Shown here: piece after piece, positions 1 through 9,294 of the stretch
Numbering within the stretch: position 1 is the stretch's first letter
How the letters are laid out: each line of letters starts with the position of its first letter
Assembly (NCBI RefSeq): GCF_008692845.1
Contig: NZ_VXJW01000008.1
Location: forward strand, 1-64,000
DNA from: Salmonella enterica subsp. arizonae
GTDB taxonomy: Bacteria > Pseudomonadota > Gammaproteobacteria > Enterobacterales > Enterobacteriaceae
Reading direction: 5' to 3'
DNA: 64,000 bases
Program-made: the position numbers and the translations under genes
Notes under the pieces: generated by a model
Databases searched by the model: none
What the model saw: the letters and a program-made list of their open reading frames with translations, nothing else
What the model was told of the DNA's origin: nothing

Positions 1-56
1 TCTTGCGACGTCAAGAATCCGTATCTTCGAGTGCCCACACAGATTGTCTGATAAAT

Positions 57-68
57 TGTTAAAGAGCA
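57..68 (-). promoter_or_regulatory. rrn leader boxA antitermination site
   Basis: Read on the minus strand this is TGCTCTTTAACA, the boxA sequence of enterobacterial rRNA leaders, bound by NusB/NusE to make rRNA transcription resistant to Rho. The bases from 1 to 56 continue as typical 16S leader. The 16S gene itself lies beyond the left edge and is not in the window. Next to clpB, this should be the rrnG operon by synteny with E. coli (inference). Confidence 0.9.
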
Positions 69-108
69 GGTGCGACGCGGCTTTCAGCTCACCGTCGCGA
101 GGTGGCGT

Positions 109-136
109 ATATTACGCTTTCCTCTTTTTGAGTCAA
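109..136 (-). promoter_or_regulatory. rrn P2 promoter
   Basis: On the minus strand a TTGACT -35 (131-136) and a TAATAT -10 (109-114) are separated by 16 bp, the arrangement of rrn P2 promoters. It lies about 40 bp upstream of boxA and about 90 bp downstream of P1, as in E. coli rrn operons. Confidence 0.85.
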
Positions 137-226
137 GCCTTTATTTTCGCTTTCCTCACAGACTTCTTAACGAAGCCTTTCTGACCCGGCGGCCTGTATG
201 CCGTTGTTCCGTGTCAGTGGTGGCGC

Positions 227-254
227 ATTATAGGGAGTTATTTGGACCTGACAA
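227..254 (-). promoter_or_regulatory. rrn P1 promoter
   Basis: On the minus strand TTGTCA (249-254) and a consensus TATAAT (227-232) are 16 bp apart, followed by GCGCCACC, the stringently controlled discriminator and start region of rrn P1. This is the main growth-rate-regulated promoter of the operon leaving the window on the left. Confidence 0.9.
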
Positions 255-336
255 GACTTAAATGCAAAAAAAAGCTCAACCGTTCACTTTTCAAACAAGA
301 CCTGCACCAAAAGCTTATTTCTGCCTGGTTTTTAAA

Positions 337-366
337 CAAAAACGAGCCCATCAGGGCCCGTTTTAT
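337..366 (-). terminator. clpB rho-independent terminator
   Basis: A GGGCCC/GGGCTC hairpin followed on the minus strand by a T-rich tract lies just beyond the clpB stop codon and upstream of the rrn P1 promoter, so it isolates the two transcription units. Confidence 0.8.
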
Positions 367-379
367 TCAAATTTGTGAC

Positions 380-2953
380 TTACTGCACTGCCACAATACG
401 ATCATCACTGGCTTCAAGGCGAATCACTTTGCCAGGAACCAGTTCACCAGACAGGATTTGCTGCGCCAGTGGATTCTCGATCTGCTGCTGGATGGCGCGT
501 TTCAACGGACGCGCCCCGTAGACCGGATCGTAACCGTTGGCGCTCAGCAGTTTTAGCGCATTGTCGGAGATATGGATTTCATAACCACGCTCTTCCAGAC
601 GTTTGTACAAACGCTGCAACTGTATCTGAGCAATAGCAGCAATGTGTTGTTCACCTAACGGATGGAATACCACCACTTCATCGATACGGTTGATGAATTC
701 CGGACGGAAGTTGTGGCTAACTACACCCAGCACCATCTCTTTCATCCGACCGTAATCCAGTTCGCCAAAACGCTCCTGAATGAGATCGGAACCGAGGTTA
801 GAGGTCATAATAACTACCGTATTTCGGAAGTCGACCGTTCTCCCCTGTCCGTCGGTCAGACGGCCATCGTCCAACACCTGCAACAGAATGTTAAAGACAT
901 CCGGATGCGCTTTTTCCACTTCATCCAGCAAGATGACGGAATAAGGACGACGGCGTACCGCTTCCGTCAAATAACCGCCTTCTTCATAGCCGACATATCC
1001 CGGAGGCGCCCCGACCAGACGAGACACGGAGTGTTTCTCCATAAACTCAGACATGTCGATACGCACCATCGCGTCGTCGCTGTCGAACATAAAGTTAGCC
1101 AGCGCTTTACACAGTTCGGTTTTACCGACCCCGGTTGGCCCGAGGAACAGGAACGAGCCAATCGGACGGTTTGGATCGGACAGCCCCGCGCGGCTGCGAC
1201 GGATAGCATTCGATACCGCCTCAACGGCTTCATTCTGCCCAATCACACGGCTGTGCAGTTCCTGCTCCATACGCAGCAGTTTCTCACGCTCACCTTCCAG
1301 CATTCTGGCAACCGGAATACCGGTCCAGCGCGCCAGCACTTCGGCAATTTCCGCATCCGTCACTTTGTTACGCAACAGACGCATAGTTTTGCCTTCAGAC
1401 TGGGTAGCAGCTTCCAGTTGTTTTTCCAGCTCCGGAATTTTGCCGTATTGCAGTTCGGACATCCGCGCCAGGTCGCCAACACGACGCGCCTGCTCAATGG
1501 CGATCTTCGCCTGCTCCAGCTCTGCTTTAATAGTTTGCGTACCAGAGAGTGACGCTTTTTCCGCTTTCCACTCTTCTTCTAACTCAGAGTACTGACGCTC
1601 TTTATCGTCCAGTTCTTCATTCAGCATATCGAGACGTTTTTTGCTCGCCTCGTCAGACTCTTTCATTAGCGCCTGCTGCTCCAGTTTAAGCTGGATAATG
1701 CGGCGGTCGAGTCTGTCCAGTTCCTCCGGCTTGGAGTCAATCTGCATACGAATGCTGGATGCCGCTTCATCAATGAGGTCAATAGCCTTATCCGGCAACT
1801 GGCGGTCGGCAATGTAACGGTGAGAAAGCGTTGCTGCCGCGACAATCGCCGGGTCGGTGATCTGCACATGGTGGTGCAGTTCGTAACGCTCTTTTAAACC
1901 ACGCAGAATGGCGATGGTATCTTCAACGCTTGGCTCGGCCACAAACACTTTCTGGAAACGACGCTCAAGAGCGGCATCTTTTTCGATGTACTGACGATAC
2001 TCATCCAGCGTAGTGGCGCCCACACAGTGCAGCTCCCCGCGCGCAAGCGCCGGTTTCAGCATGTTCCCGGCATCCATCGCGCCATCGGCTTTACCGGCGC
2101 CCACCATGGTGTGCAATTCGTCGATAAACAGGATGACATTACCTTCCTGTTTGGCGAGATCGTTCAATACGCCCTTCAGACGTTCTTCAAACTCACCGCG
2201 GTATTTCGCCCCGGCTACCAGCGCGCCCATATCAAGCGCTAGTACGCGGCGGCCTTTTAAGCCTTCGGGGACCTCTCCATTAATAATGCGCTGAGCCAGT
2301 CCTTCAACAATAGCGGTTTTACCGACGCCCGGTTCACCGATCAATACCGGGTTGTTTTTAGTCCGACGTTGCAGTACCTGAATGGTACGGCGAATTTCTT
2401 CATCACGACCAATCACCGGGTCAAGCTTGCCTTGTTCAGCCCGCTCGGTCAGATCGACGGTATATTTTTTCAAGGCCTGACGTTGGTCTTCAGCCCCTTG
2501 ATCGTTCACACTTTCACCTCCGCGCATCTGTTCAATTGCCTGAGTAATATTGCCGGTGGTCGCACCGGCTGATTTCAGCAGATCGGTTAGCGTTCCGCGA
2601 GACTCAAGCGCCGCCAGAACAAACAACTCTGACGAAATAAAATTGTCCCCCCGTTTTTGCGCCAGCTTGTCGCAAAGGTTCAGTACGCGTACTAGTTCCG
2701 AAGAAGGCTGTACGTCGCCGCCGGTGCCTTCCACCTGCGGTAAACGGCTCAGCGCCTGATCGATGGCGGTGCGCAACTGGCCAGCATTAATGCCGGCAGA
2801 CGTTAATAAAGGACGTACCGATCCCCCTTCCTGATTCAGCAAGGCGCTCATTAAATGAAGAGGTTCGATGAATTGGTTGTCGTGCCCCAGCGCAAGCGAC
2901 TGGGCATCGGCAAGAGCAAGCTGGAATTTGTTAGTAAGACGATCCAGACGCAT
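380..2953 (-). CDS. clpB: ClpB disaggregase (AAA+ chaperone)
   Basis: Hexameric AAA+ machine that works with DnaK/DnaJ/GrpE to pull polypeptides out of aggregates in the cytoplasm. The 857-residue product matches the E. coli length when the start at [10 protein letters not shown] is used; this ATG follows a GGAGG ribosome-binding site by a few bases, while an in-frame ATG 12 bases further upstream lacks such support. Visible parts are the N-terminal Clp repeat domain, first Walker A (GEPGVGKT, about residue 206), the coiled-coil middle domain (about 400-530), second Walker A (GPTGVGKT, about 605) and the conserved [10 protein letters not shown] pore loop of the second ring. It is preceded by a sigma-32 promoter and lies downstream of pgeF on the same strand. 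Nothing looks damaged. Confidence 0.98.
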   Translation of the reverse strand: MRLDRLTNKFQLALADAQSLALGHDNQFIEPLHLMSALLNQEGGSVRPLLTSAGINAGQLRTAIDQALSRLPQVEGTGGDVQPSSELVRVLNLCDKLAQKRGDNFISSELFVLAALESRGTLTDLLKSAGATTGNITQAIEQMRGGESVNDQGAEDQRQALKKYTVDLTERAEQGKLDPVIGRDEEIRRTIQVLQRRTKNNPVLIGEPGVGKTAIVEGLAQRIINGEVPEGLKGRRVLALDMGALVAGAKYRGEFEERLKGVLNDLAKQEGNVILFIDELHTMVGAGKADGAMDAGNMLKPALARGELHCVGATTLDEYRQYIEKDAALERRFQKVFVAEPSVEDTIAILRGLKERYELHHHVQITDPAIVAAATLSHRYIADRQLPDKAIDLIDEAASSIRMQIDSKPEELDRLDRRIIQLKLEQQALMKESDEASKKRLDMLNEELDDKERQYSELEEEWKAEKASLSGTQTIKAELEQAKIAIEQARRVGDLARMSELQYGKIPELEKQLEAATQSEGKTMRLLRNKVTDAEIAEVLARWTGIPVARMLEGEREKLLRMEQELHSRVIGQNEAVEAVSNAIRRSRAGLSDPNRPIGSFLFLGPTGVGKTELCKALANFMFDSDDAMVRIDMSEFMEKHSVSRLVGAPPGYVGYEEGGYLTEAVRRRPYSVILLDEVEKAHPDVFNILLQVLDDGRLTDGQGRTVDFRNTVVIMTSNLGSDLIQERFGELDYGRMKEMVLGVVSHNFRPEFINRIDEVVVFHPLGEQHIAAIAQIQLQRLYKRLEERGYEIHISDNALKLLSANGYDPVYGARPLKRAIQQQIENPLAQQILSGELVPGKVIRLEASDDRIVAVQ

Positions 2954-2992
2954 AACTCCTCCCATAACAGGTCAAAATTGCTACTGGAGATT

Positions 2993-3020
2993 AAATGAGG
3001 TCATCCCTCAATTATTCAAG
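2993..3020 (-). promoter_or_regulatory. sigma-32 heat-shock promoter of clpB
   Basis: On the minus strand CTTGAA (3015-3020) is followed after 14 bases by CCTCAT (2995-3000), matching the sigma-32 pattern CTTGAAA...CCCCATNT. It sits about 40 bases upstream of the clpB start and agrees with the known heat-shock control of clpB in E. coli. Confidence 0.8.
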
Positions 3021-3082
3021 GTAAATGACCTGAATTATGTGAAAAGAAAGTTACCCGTACCGGATCGTCTTGATTCTTTAGG

Positions 3083-3814
3083 TTATATCAGCCAAATAAA
3101 ACTTGCCATACGACCTGTCGTCTTGTCGCGACGATAAGAGAAGAAAGTCTCGCTTTCGCTAAAGGTGCAGCGATCCCCGCCATAGACGTGTGCAACGCCG
3201 GTATTCGCCAGACGTTGGCGTGCAAGCTGATAAATATTCGCCAGAAATTTTTCCCCATGCGCCAAGAATGCGCTATCGGCTTGCGCATCTTTTACTAAAA
3301 ACGCGTCGCGCACTTCCGGCCCTACTTCAAAAGCGGCCGGGCCGATCGCCGGACCTAACCAGGCGATGATATTTTCTGGTTTATCAGCAAAGCAGGCGAC
3401 AGTTTCCTCCAGTACGCCTTCACATAATCCGCGCCAGCCCGCATGGGCCGCCGCCACTTCTGTTCCCTCACGATTACAGAATAGCACAGGCAGACAATCT
3501 GCCGTCATTACAGCGCAGACGGTCCCTGGCGTATTGCTGTAAGACGCATCCGCACGTTTGGATGCGTAAGGTTCGCCGGTAAGCCTCAACACATTTTTAC
3601 CATGAACCTGTTCAAGCCATACGGGTTTCGAAGGCAGATTGCCCGCCGCAAACAGACGCTTACGGTTCTCTTCAACATGCGCCGGGTTATCGCCACAATG
3701 CGCGCCCAGATTCAGTGAATCGTAAGGCGGCAAACTCATCCCGCCAATACGGGTAGAACTACAGGCTGCAACACCTTTCGGCAGCGGCCACTGCGGGACA
3801 ATCAACACATTCAT
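3083..3814 (-). CDS. pgeF: PgeF, peptidoglycan editing factor (YfiH family)
   Basis: Member of the YfiH/Cu-oxidase_4 (laccase-domain) family; in E. coli PgeF removes wrongly incorporated serine-containing muropeptide precursors. The 243-residue product shows the family metal-binding segments: MTADCLPVLFCN around residue 105, AAAHAGWRGLCEG around 122 and the C-terminal DRCTFSESETFFSYRRD. No signal peptide is visible, which fits a cytoplasmic enzyme. Its start codon overlaps the rluD stop codon (ATGA), so the two are translationally coupled, and clpB follows 130 bp downstream. The reading frame is intact. Older annotations call this family polyphenol oxidase or purine nucleoside-metabolising, so the precise physiological substrate is less certain than the family. 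Confidence 0.93.
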   Translation of the reverse strand: MNVLIVPQWPLPKGVAACSSTRIGGMSLPPYDSLNLGAHCGDNPAHVEENRKRLFAAGNLPSKPVWLEQVHGKNVLRLTGEPYASKRADASYSNTPGTVCAVMTADCLPVLFCNREGTEVAAAHAGWRGLCEGVLEETVACFADKPENIIAWLGPAIGPAAFEVGPEVRDAFLVKDAQADSAFLAHGEKFLANIYQLARQRLANTGVAHVYGGDRCTFSESETFFSYRRDKTTGRMASFIWLI

Positions 3815-4791
3815 AACCAGTCCACATCATCTTTATGTTCTTCGAAATCGGCGCGCATCGCATCGATAAGGTCCACCATATCCTGTGGAATCGGCGCGTG
3901 CCACTCCATTTCGATACCCGATACAGGATGGTAGAGACGCAGCATCGTTGCATGAAGCGCCTGGCGGTCGAACTTACGCAGCGTGGAAATAAACGCTTCC
4001 GATGCGCCTTTCGGTGGACGTGGACGACCGCCATAGACCTGATCGCCTACCAGCGGATGCGTAATATGCGCCATATGCACGCGGATCTGGTGCGTGCGTC
4101 CGGTCTCCAGACGCAGCCTAAGACGCGTATGCACACGGAAATGTTCCATAATGCGGTAGTGAGTCACCGCCGGTTTGCCCATCGGATGAACCGACATATG
4201 GGTACGTTTGGTCGGGTGACGGCTGATAGGTTCATTCACCGTTCCTCCCGCCGTCATATGTCCGATCGCGACCGCTTCATATTCACGGGTGATTTCGCGT
4301 AGCTGCAAAGACTCCACCAGACGTGTTTGCGCCGGAACGGTTTTCGCCACTACCATTAGCCCCGTCGTGTCCTTATCCAGACGATGCACAATGCCCGCGC
4401 GGGGAACATCAGCAATCGGCGGATAGTAATGCAGCAGCGCGTTCAGTACCGTACCGTCCGGGTTACCGGCGCCCGGATGCACAACTAAATCACGCGGCTT
4501 GTTGATAACAAGGATATCGTCATCTTCATAAACAATATCTAACGGGATATCCTGCGCTTCAAAACGAATCTCTTCGTCGATCTCCGCATCAATAGCCACC
4601 TGTTCGCCGCCTAACACTTTTTCTTTTGGTTTATCGCAAAGTTGGCCATTGACCAGCACGCGCTGGTTCAAAATCCATTCTTTTATACGCGAACGTGAAT
4701 AATCCGGGAACATTTCGGCCAAAGCCTGATCTAAGCGTTGACCGAGTTGGTTTTCGGAGATCGTTGCGGTGAGTTGTACTCGTTGTGCCAT
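3811..4791 (-). CDS. rluD: 23S rRNA pseudouridine(1911/1915/1917) synthase RluD
   Basis: Makes the three pseudouridines of helix 69 of 23S rRNA, needed for proper 50S assembly and termination. The 326-residue protein has an N-terminal S4 RNA-binding domain (about 18-80) and the RluA-family catalytic core with HRLDKDTTGL, placing the catalytic aspartate at residue 139, plus the downstream GRTHQIRVH motif. It is transcribed divergently from bamD, with about 130 bp between the two starts, an arrangement conserved in E. coli. The stop codon overlaps the start of pgeF by four bases. Confidence 0.97.
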   Translation of the reverse strand: MAQRVQLTATISENQLGQRLDQALAEMFPDYSRSRIKEWILNQRVLVNGQLCDKPKEKVLGGEQVAIDAEIDEEIRFEAQDIPLDIVYEDDDILVINKPRDLVVHPGAGNPDGTVLNALLHYYPPIADVPRAGIVHRLDKDTTGLMVVAKTVPAQTRLVESLQLREITREYEAVAIGHMTAGGTVNEPISRHPTKRTHMSVHPMGKPAVTHYRIMEHFRVHTRLRLRLETGRTHQIRVHMAHITHPLVGDQVYGGRPRPPKGASEAFISTLRKFDRQALHATMLRLYHPVSGIEMEWHAPIPQDMVDLIDAMRADFEEHKDDVDWL

Positions 4792-4922
4792 ATACAGCTT
4801 CTTTGTTTAACGTTGGGTTTTACGGCTTTGCCGTTTAATATAGTGTGCTATTGTAGCTGGTCTTAACCGGGAGCAGGAACAGAGAATCTCCCGTAAAACA
4901 TTTTGAGGAAAGTCAAAACGTC

Positions 4923-5660
4923 ATGACGCGCATGAAATATCTGGTGGCAGCAGCCACGTTGAGCCTGTTTCTGGCGGGTTGCTCGGGTTCAAAGGAAGAG
5001 GTGCCCGATAATCCACCTAATGAAATCTACGCGACTGCTCAGCAAAAGCTGCAGGACGGTAACTGGAAACAGGCAATAACGCAATTGGAAGCGTTAGATA
5101 ACCGCTATCCATTCGGACCGTATTCTCAGCAGGTGCAGTTGGATCTTATCTACGCCTATTATAAAAACGCCGATTTGCCGCTGGCGCAGGCCGCTATCGA
5201 TCGTTTTATGCGTCTTAATCCAACGCACCCTAACATTGACTACGTCATGTACATGCGAGGCCTTACTAACATGGCGCTGGATGATAGCGCGCTGCAAGGT
5301 TTCTTTGGCGTCGATCGCAGCGATCGTGATCCGCAGCATGCGCGGGCGGCGTTCAATGACTTTTCGAAACTGGTACGCAATTATCCTAATAGCCAGTATA
5401 CGACCGACGCCACTAAGCGTCTCGTATTCCTGAAAGACCGTCTGGCTAAATATGAATATTCCGTCGCAGAGTACTATACCGCACGCGGCGCATGGGTGGC
5501 GGTCGTAAACCGGGTAGAAGGTATGCTGCGCAATTATCCTGATACGCAGGCCACGCGCGACGCGCTGCCGCTGATGGAAAACGCCTATCGTCAGATGCAG
5601 TTGAATGCGCAGGCTGACAAAGTAGCGAAAATTATTGCCGCTAACAGCAAAAATACCTGA
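4923..5660 (+). CDS. bamD: BamD outer membrane protein assembly lipoprotein
   Basis: Essential lipoprotein of the BAM complex, which folds beta-barrel proteins into the outer membrane. The 245-residue precursor starts with a signal peptide ending in the lipobox LAGC (Cys19), giving a periplasmic protein anchored to the outer membrane. The rest is made of TPR-like helical repeats, for example the segments starting [23 protein letters not shown] and [17 protein letters not shown] hairpin terminator lies just after the stop codon. The partner bamE is also in this window (24.2 kb), but in a separate transcription unit. Confidence 0.97.
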   Translation: MTRMKYLVAAATLSLFLAGCSGSKEEVPDNPPNEIYATAQQKLQDGNWKQAITQLEALDNRYPFGPYSQQVQLDLIYAYYKNADLPLAQAAIDRFMRLNPTHPNIDYVMYMRGLTNMALDDSALQGFFGVDRSDRDPQHARAAFNDFSKLVRNYPNSQYTTDATKRLVFLKDRLAKYEYSVAEYYTARGAWVAVVNRVEGMLRNYPDTQATRDALPLMENAYRQMQLNAQADKVAKIIAANSKNT

Positions 5661-5681
5661 AGTAATACAGACAAGCAAAAC

Positions 5682-5707
5682 GGCAGCCATCCGGCTGCCA
5701 TTTTTTA
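5682..5707 (+). terminator. bamD rho-independent terminator
   Basis: GGCAGCC and its complement GGCTGCC form a tight hairpin followed by a run of six T, starting about 20 bases after the bamD stop. Confidence 0.85.
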
Positions 5708-5844
5708 TTTGGTTATCTCATGCAACAGAAATGATTTCACTGCAACGCATCCTGTCAAATATGGCCTGCTTTCAAGCATTCCTCAAGTAAAAGATCGCTT
5801 CTTCCTGCGATGCCTCACAAAAAGCTCTCCTTGACAAAAAGTGA

Positions 5845-6270
<426 letters not shown>

Positions 6271-6293
6271 TCCCTTACATTGAGTGTATCGCC

Positions 6294-6315
6294 AACGCGC
6301 CTTCGGGCGCGTTTT
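6294..6315 (+). terminator. raiA rho-independent terminator
   Basis: ACGCGCC-TTCG-GGCGCGT hairpin with a stable tetraloop followed by TTTTATTT. A closely similar hairpin recurs at 7909-7931, at the other edge of the islet. Confidence 0.9.
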
Positions 6316-6757
6316 ATTTCATCGTATCACAATGAAATAAAAGGATTTATTTCAACCAGCGTCCATATATTGATCACATCGGCAATAAAAATCTTGTTTT
6401 TAGATTTTTTCATATGGAGCTTAAAATGCAAGAGTCAGAAGGAAACCATTACATGAGCCACCATTTGCCGACGTCAGGCTTACTTGTACTCCTGAACTCA
6501 CTCCCTTAATAGAAAAACACTTCAAAATTACGTCATCTGACAGATGTTGAAGCATGCGAATGTCTGATAGACAAACTGGTATCAGTGGTAGTGGCACTAA
6601 AGCGACACAATCCTTAAATTGCATAAAAAATTTCTTATAAATTTTAAAGCCCCGGTTAACGAGGCTCTAATTTCCTGGTTTAATACTAATTAAACCGCCA
6701 TAAATTTCAGCACCATCCTATTCATGTTTAATCCCCATCCAGATGATACATACATAT

Positions 6758-7411
6758 CTATTTTTTGTTCACTGGATAAATATCAACATTGACTTTTGTC
6801 GTTTCCGGAAGAGTTATGATAAACGGCTGACCTAATCTTAATGAACATGTTTCATCTGGATAAACTTTCGCACCTTTATCAAGAAGTTCTTTTAACGGTG
6901 CAACTACCCAGCTTTTATCCCCATTACCTCCGTATTGTTTCTGCAAATTATCGGAGTTTAGAATTTTATTGTTAAAGTCATTTCTTTCCATCAGCATAAC
7001 ATTCATGGCATTTCTACACTCTTTTTTTGCTATATCGGATGATAATTCAACTCTTCCCATAGAAATACCAAGATAATTTTGATAGGGATTATACCAGTCT
7101 CTTACTTTTGCCACAGTCTCTTTATGCCCTTGTATTGTCTTGTTTTTTAAATCTGTAAATTTATCCTCCTGAATTCTTACAGCAACAAAATTTTCCCTAA
7201 TGTCTAAACGTGACAAAATCTCCTGTGTAATAACACGCTCTTTTGATAAATCTGCGCTTCTATATGTAAGTAACTCTGCAGATCCATTTTTCACATTTAC
7301 TATCTTACTCCCCAATTTACTCGCTATATGTCCTTCTGAGACCGCGTATGACCTACCGCTCATACCCAACATACTGTTGAGGAATGAAAAACAGTTTTTT
7401 ATAATATTCAT
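6758..7411 (-). CDS. Hypothetical 217-residue protein, horizontally acquired
   Basis: I do not recognise this protein. It starts MNIIKNCFSFLNSMLG, a short weakly hydrophobic amphipathic segment with no clear signal-peptidase site, and continues as a mixed-charge, Lys/Asn-rich chain with no obvious transmembrane segment. No nucleotide-binding, HExxH or nuclease motif stands out. Codon use is strongly AT-biased, unlike the core genes on both sides. The start is preceded by AGCAGGATT, an acceptable ribosome-binding site. It is the only sizeable frame in the islet and ends well before the raiA terminator. An unlinked secreted effector is possible in Salmonella, but nothing here proves it. Confidence 0.6.
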   Translation of the reverse strand: MNIIKNCFSFLNSMLGMSGRSYAVSEGHIASKLGSKIVNVKNGSAELLTYRSADLSKERVITQEILSRLDIRENFVAVRIQEDKFTDLKNKTIQGHKETVAKVRDWYNPYQNYLGISMGRVELSSDIAKKECRNAMNVMLMERNDFNNKILNSDNLQKQYGGNGDKSWVVAPLKELLDKGAKVYPDETCSLRLGQPFIITLPETTKVNVDIYPVNKK

Positions 7412-7716
7412 TTTAAATAATCCTGCTTAAAATAATTTTTACAAGTTACAACAACCCTATATAACACATAACAACTCACAATGGATGTCAATAAAAGCTT
7501 AATATATGTATATAGTACTATAAGTTGTATGCGTTATCTCCTCCATTCCCCAGAAATGTAAAACTGCAGATGTATATTTCCGGCCTGTAAAAGCGACCAG
7601 GCACCAGTAATTGTGTAGAAAATGTTGGTATCAAAAATAGACAACATCCTCTATTAAGGTCATGTTGAACTGTTGAGCTTATGTTACGAGAGCCACCACG
7701 GCTACTGTTAATAAAG

Positions 7717-7768
7717 TGAATCACCACGGATAATCTGGACACTTCCGAGCCGTTGATGGAGTACCCTG
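7717..7768. mobile_element. Possible IS3-family end remnant
   Basis: The stretch beginning TGAATCACCACGGATAATC and continuing with TGGACACTTCCGAGCCGTTGA resembles the terminal inverted repeat and subterminal sequence of IS3-family (IS51-group) elements as I remember them. No transposase remains nearby. The call rests on memory of the end sequence, not on a search. Confidence 0.35.
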
Positions 7769-7908
7769 AGCCCATAGACAAATCTGGCCTATGCGCGGTA
7801 GTGCCCCGATAATGTCCACTGGCTTAATGATTTTAGAGAGAAATAGGGGTGATAAATAATTAATAACCAATTGATTTTCATAAATAAACTTTTTCACCCT
7901 CTTGCAAT

Positions 7909-7931
7909 TGCGCCTTCGGCGCACGTTTTTT
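7909..7931 (+). terminator. Terminator-like hairpin upstream of the pheA promoter
   Basis: TGCGCC-TTC-GGCGCA followed by CGTTTTTT. It directly abuts the -35 element of the pheA promoter, the position the raiA terminator occupies in E. coli. It is therefore either the original terminator or a duplicate made when the islet was inserted. Confidence 0.7.
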
Positions 7932-7932
7932 A

Positions 7933-7962
7933 TTGACAGGATTAAAACAGTACGGATACTGT
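7933..7962 (+). promoter_or_regulatory. pheLA promoter
   Basis: Consensus TTGACA -35 (7933-7938) and the conserved AAAACAGTACGG spacer known from the E. coli pheA promoter. The best -10 is TACTGT (7957-7962, 18-bp spacing), weaker than the TATAAT found in E. coli. Confidence 0.7.
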
Positions 7963-7987
7963 CTTTACGTACACAAAGGAAACAGTT

Positions 7988-8035
7988 ATGCAACTAGCTC
8001 AGTTTTTCTTCGCATTCTTTTTTACCTTCCCCTGA
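7988..8035 (+). CDS. pheL: pheA operon leader peptide PheL
   Basis: A 15-codon leader, [15 protein letters not shown], with seven phenylalanine codons. Ribosome stalling at these codons when charged tRNA-Phe is scarce prevents formation of the downstream attenuator hairpin and lets transcription enter pheA. The Phe-rich part is the same as in E. coli PheL ([15 protein letters not shown] from memory), but residues 2-5 differ. It is preceded by AAAGGAAA as ribosome-binding site. It is too short for ordinary gene finders. Confidence 0.92.
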   Translation: [15 protein letters not shown]

Positions 8036-8081
8036 TCGGGAGGCGTTTCGTCATGTGATAAAGAATGCGAAGACGAACAAG

Positions 8082-8110
8082 AAGGCCTCCCACACCGGGG
8101 GGCTTTTTTA
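8082..8110 (+). terminator. pheA attenuator terminator
   Basis: AAGGCCTCCC pairs with GGGGGGCTTT and is followed by T residues, starting 47 bases after the pheL stop and ending 24 bases before pheA. This is the attenuator of the phenylalanine operon. Confidence 0.9.
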
Positions 8111-8133
8111 TTGATAACAAAAAAGGCAACACT

Positions 8134-9294
8134 ATGACATCGGAAAACCCGTTACTGGCGCTGCGAGATAAAATAAGCGCTTTAGACGAAGAGTTACTGG
8201 TCTTATTGGCAAAACGACGCGCGCTGGCGATTGAAGTGGGACAAGCGAAGCTACTGTCACATCGTCCGGTTCGGGATATCGATCGTGAACGCGCGCTGCT
8301 GGACAGGCTCATCCATCTCGGTAAAGCCCACCATCTCGACGCACACTACATTACCCGTCTGTTCCAGCTTATCATTGAAGACTCCGTGCTTACTCAACAG
8401 GCGCTGCTGCAACAACATCTGAATAATACCCACCCTCATTCGGCACGCATTGCGTTTCTTGGGCCGAAAGGCTCTTATTCTCATCTCGCGGCGCGCCAGT
8501 ATGCCGCACGTCATTTTGAGCAATTTATTGAGAGCGGCTGCGCAAAATTCGCCGATATTTTTCATCAGGTCGAAACTGGCCAGGCCGATTACGCCGTAGT
8601 ACCGATAGAGAATACCAGCTCCGGCGCCATCAACGATGTGTACGATTTATTGCAACACACCAGTCTGTCGATTGTCGGTGAGATGACCGTAACTATCGAT
8701 CACTGCATACTGGTTTCCGGCGCCACGGATCTGAATACCATCGAAACGGTGTACAGCCATCCGCAGCCGTTCCAGCAGTGTAGTAAGTTTTTGAGCCGTT
8801 ATCCGCACTGGAAAATCGACTATACCGAAAGTACGTCGGCAGCGATGGAAAAAGTCGCGCAGGCGAACTCTCCGCGCGTCGCGGCGCTCGGCAGTGAGGC
8901 AGGCGGCACGTTGCACGGTTTACAGGTGCTGGAACGCATCGCCGCAAACCAGACGCAGAATATTACCCGCTTTCTGGTACTGGCGCGCAAAGCCATCAAC
9001 GTTTCCGATCAGGTTCCGGCAAAAACCACTCTGTTAATCGCCACCGGGCAGCAGGCTGGCGCGCTGGTTGAAGCGTTGCTGGTGCTGCGAAACCACAATC
9101 TCATCATGACAAAGCTGGAGTCGCGCCCAATTCACGGCAATCCGTGGGAAGAGATGTTTTATCTCGATATCCAGGCGAACCTGGAGTCGCAGGTAATGCA
9201 AAGCTCGCTAAAAGAGCTGGGCGAGATCACACGCTCAATGAAAGTACTTGGCTGCTATCCCAGCGAAAACGTCGTGCCGGTAGAACCTGCCTGA
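8134..9294 (+). CDS. pheA: Bifunctional chorismate mutase / prephenate dehydratase (P-protein)
   Basis: Converts chorismate to prephenate and prephenate to phenylpyruvate, the committed branch to phenylalanine; feedback-inhibited by Phe. The 386-residue product has an AroQ-type mutase domain (about 1-100, [23 protein letters not shown]), a dehydratase domain (about 105-285, with [12 protein letters not shown] and [12 protein letters not shown]) and a C-terminal ACT regulatory domain (about 299-386) with the [24 protein letters not shown] segment. The ATG at 8134 follows AAAAGGCA and gives the E. coli length; an upstream in-frame extension would run through the attenuator and is rejected. Its last 40 bases overlap, tail to tail, with the convergent SMP-30-like gene. 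Confidence 0.98.
   Translation: MTSENPLLALRDKISALDEELLVLLAKRRALAIEVGQAKLLSHRPVRDIDRERALLDRLIHLGKAHHLDAHYITRLFQLIIEDSVLTQQALLQQHLNNTHPHSARIAFLGPKGSYSHLAARQYAARHFEQFIESGCAKFADIFHQVETGQADYAVVPIENTSSGAINDVYDLLQHTSLSIVGEMTVTIDHCILVSGATDLNTIETVYSHPQPFQQCSKFLSRYPHWKIDYTESTSAAMEKVAQANSPRVAALGSEAGGTLHGLQVLERIAANQTQNITRFLVLARKAINVSDQVPAKTTLLIATGQQAGALVEALLVLRNHNLIMTKLESRPIHGNPWEEMFYLDIQANLESQVMQSSLKELGEITRSMKVLGCYPSENVVPVEPA

Larger units (their letters stand above)
6316..7905. other. AT-rich accessory islet between raiA and pheL
   Basis: In E. coli the raiA terminator runs straight into the pheA promoter. Here about 1.6 kb of AT-rich DNA lies between them, bounded on both sides by similar CGCCTTCGG terminator hairpins (6294-6315 and 7909-7931). 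It contains one convincing reading frame (6758-7411, minus), an apparent IS3-family end fragment (about 7717-7768), and otherwise only short frames without family resemblance. This looks like an acquired and partly decayed segment. Confidence 0.7.

Noticed and set aside
662-1552. 296-codon plus-strand frame over clpB
   Set aside because: Shadow of the highly conserved clpB coding strand.
8065-8133. In-frame N-terminal extension of pheA
   Set aside because: It would run through the attenuator terminator; the ATG at 8134 with a ribosome-binding site gives the E. coli length.
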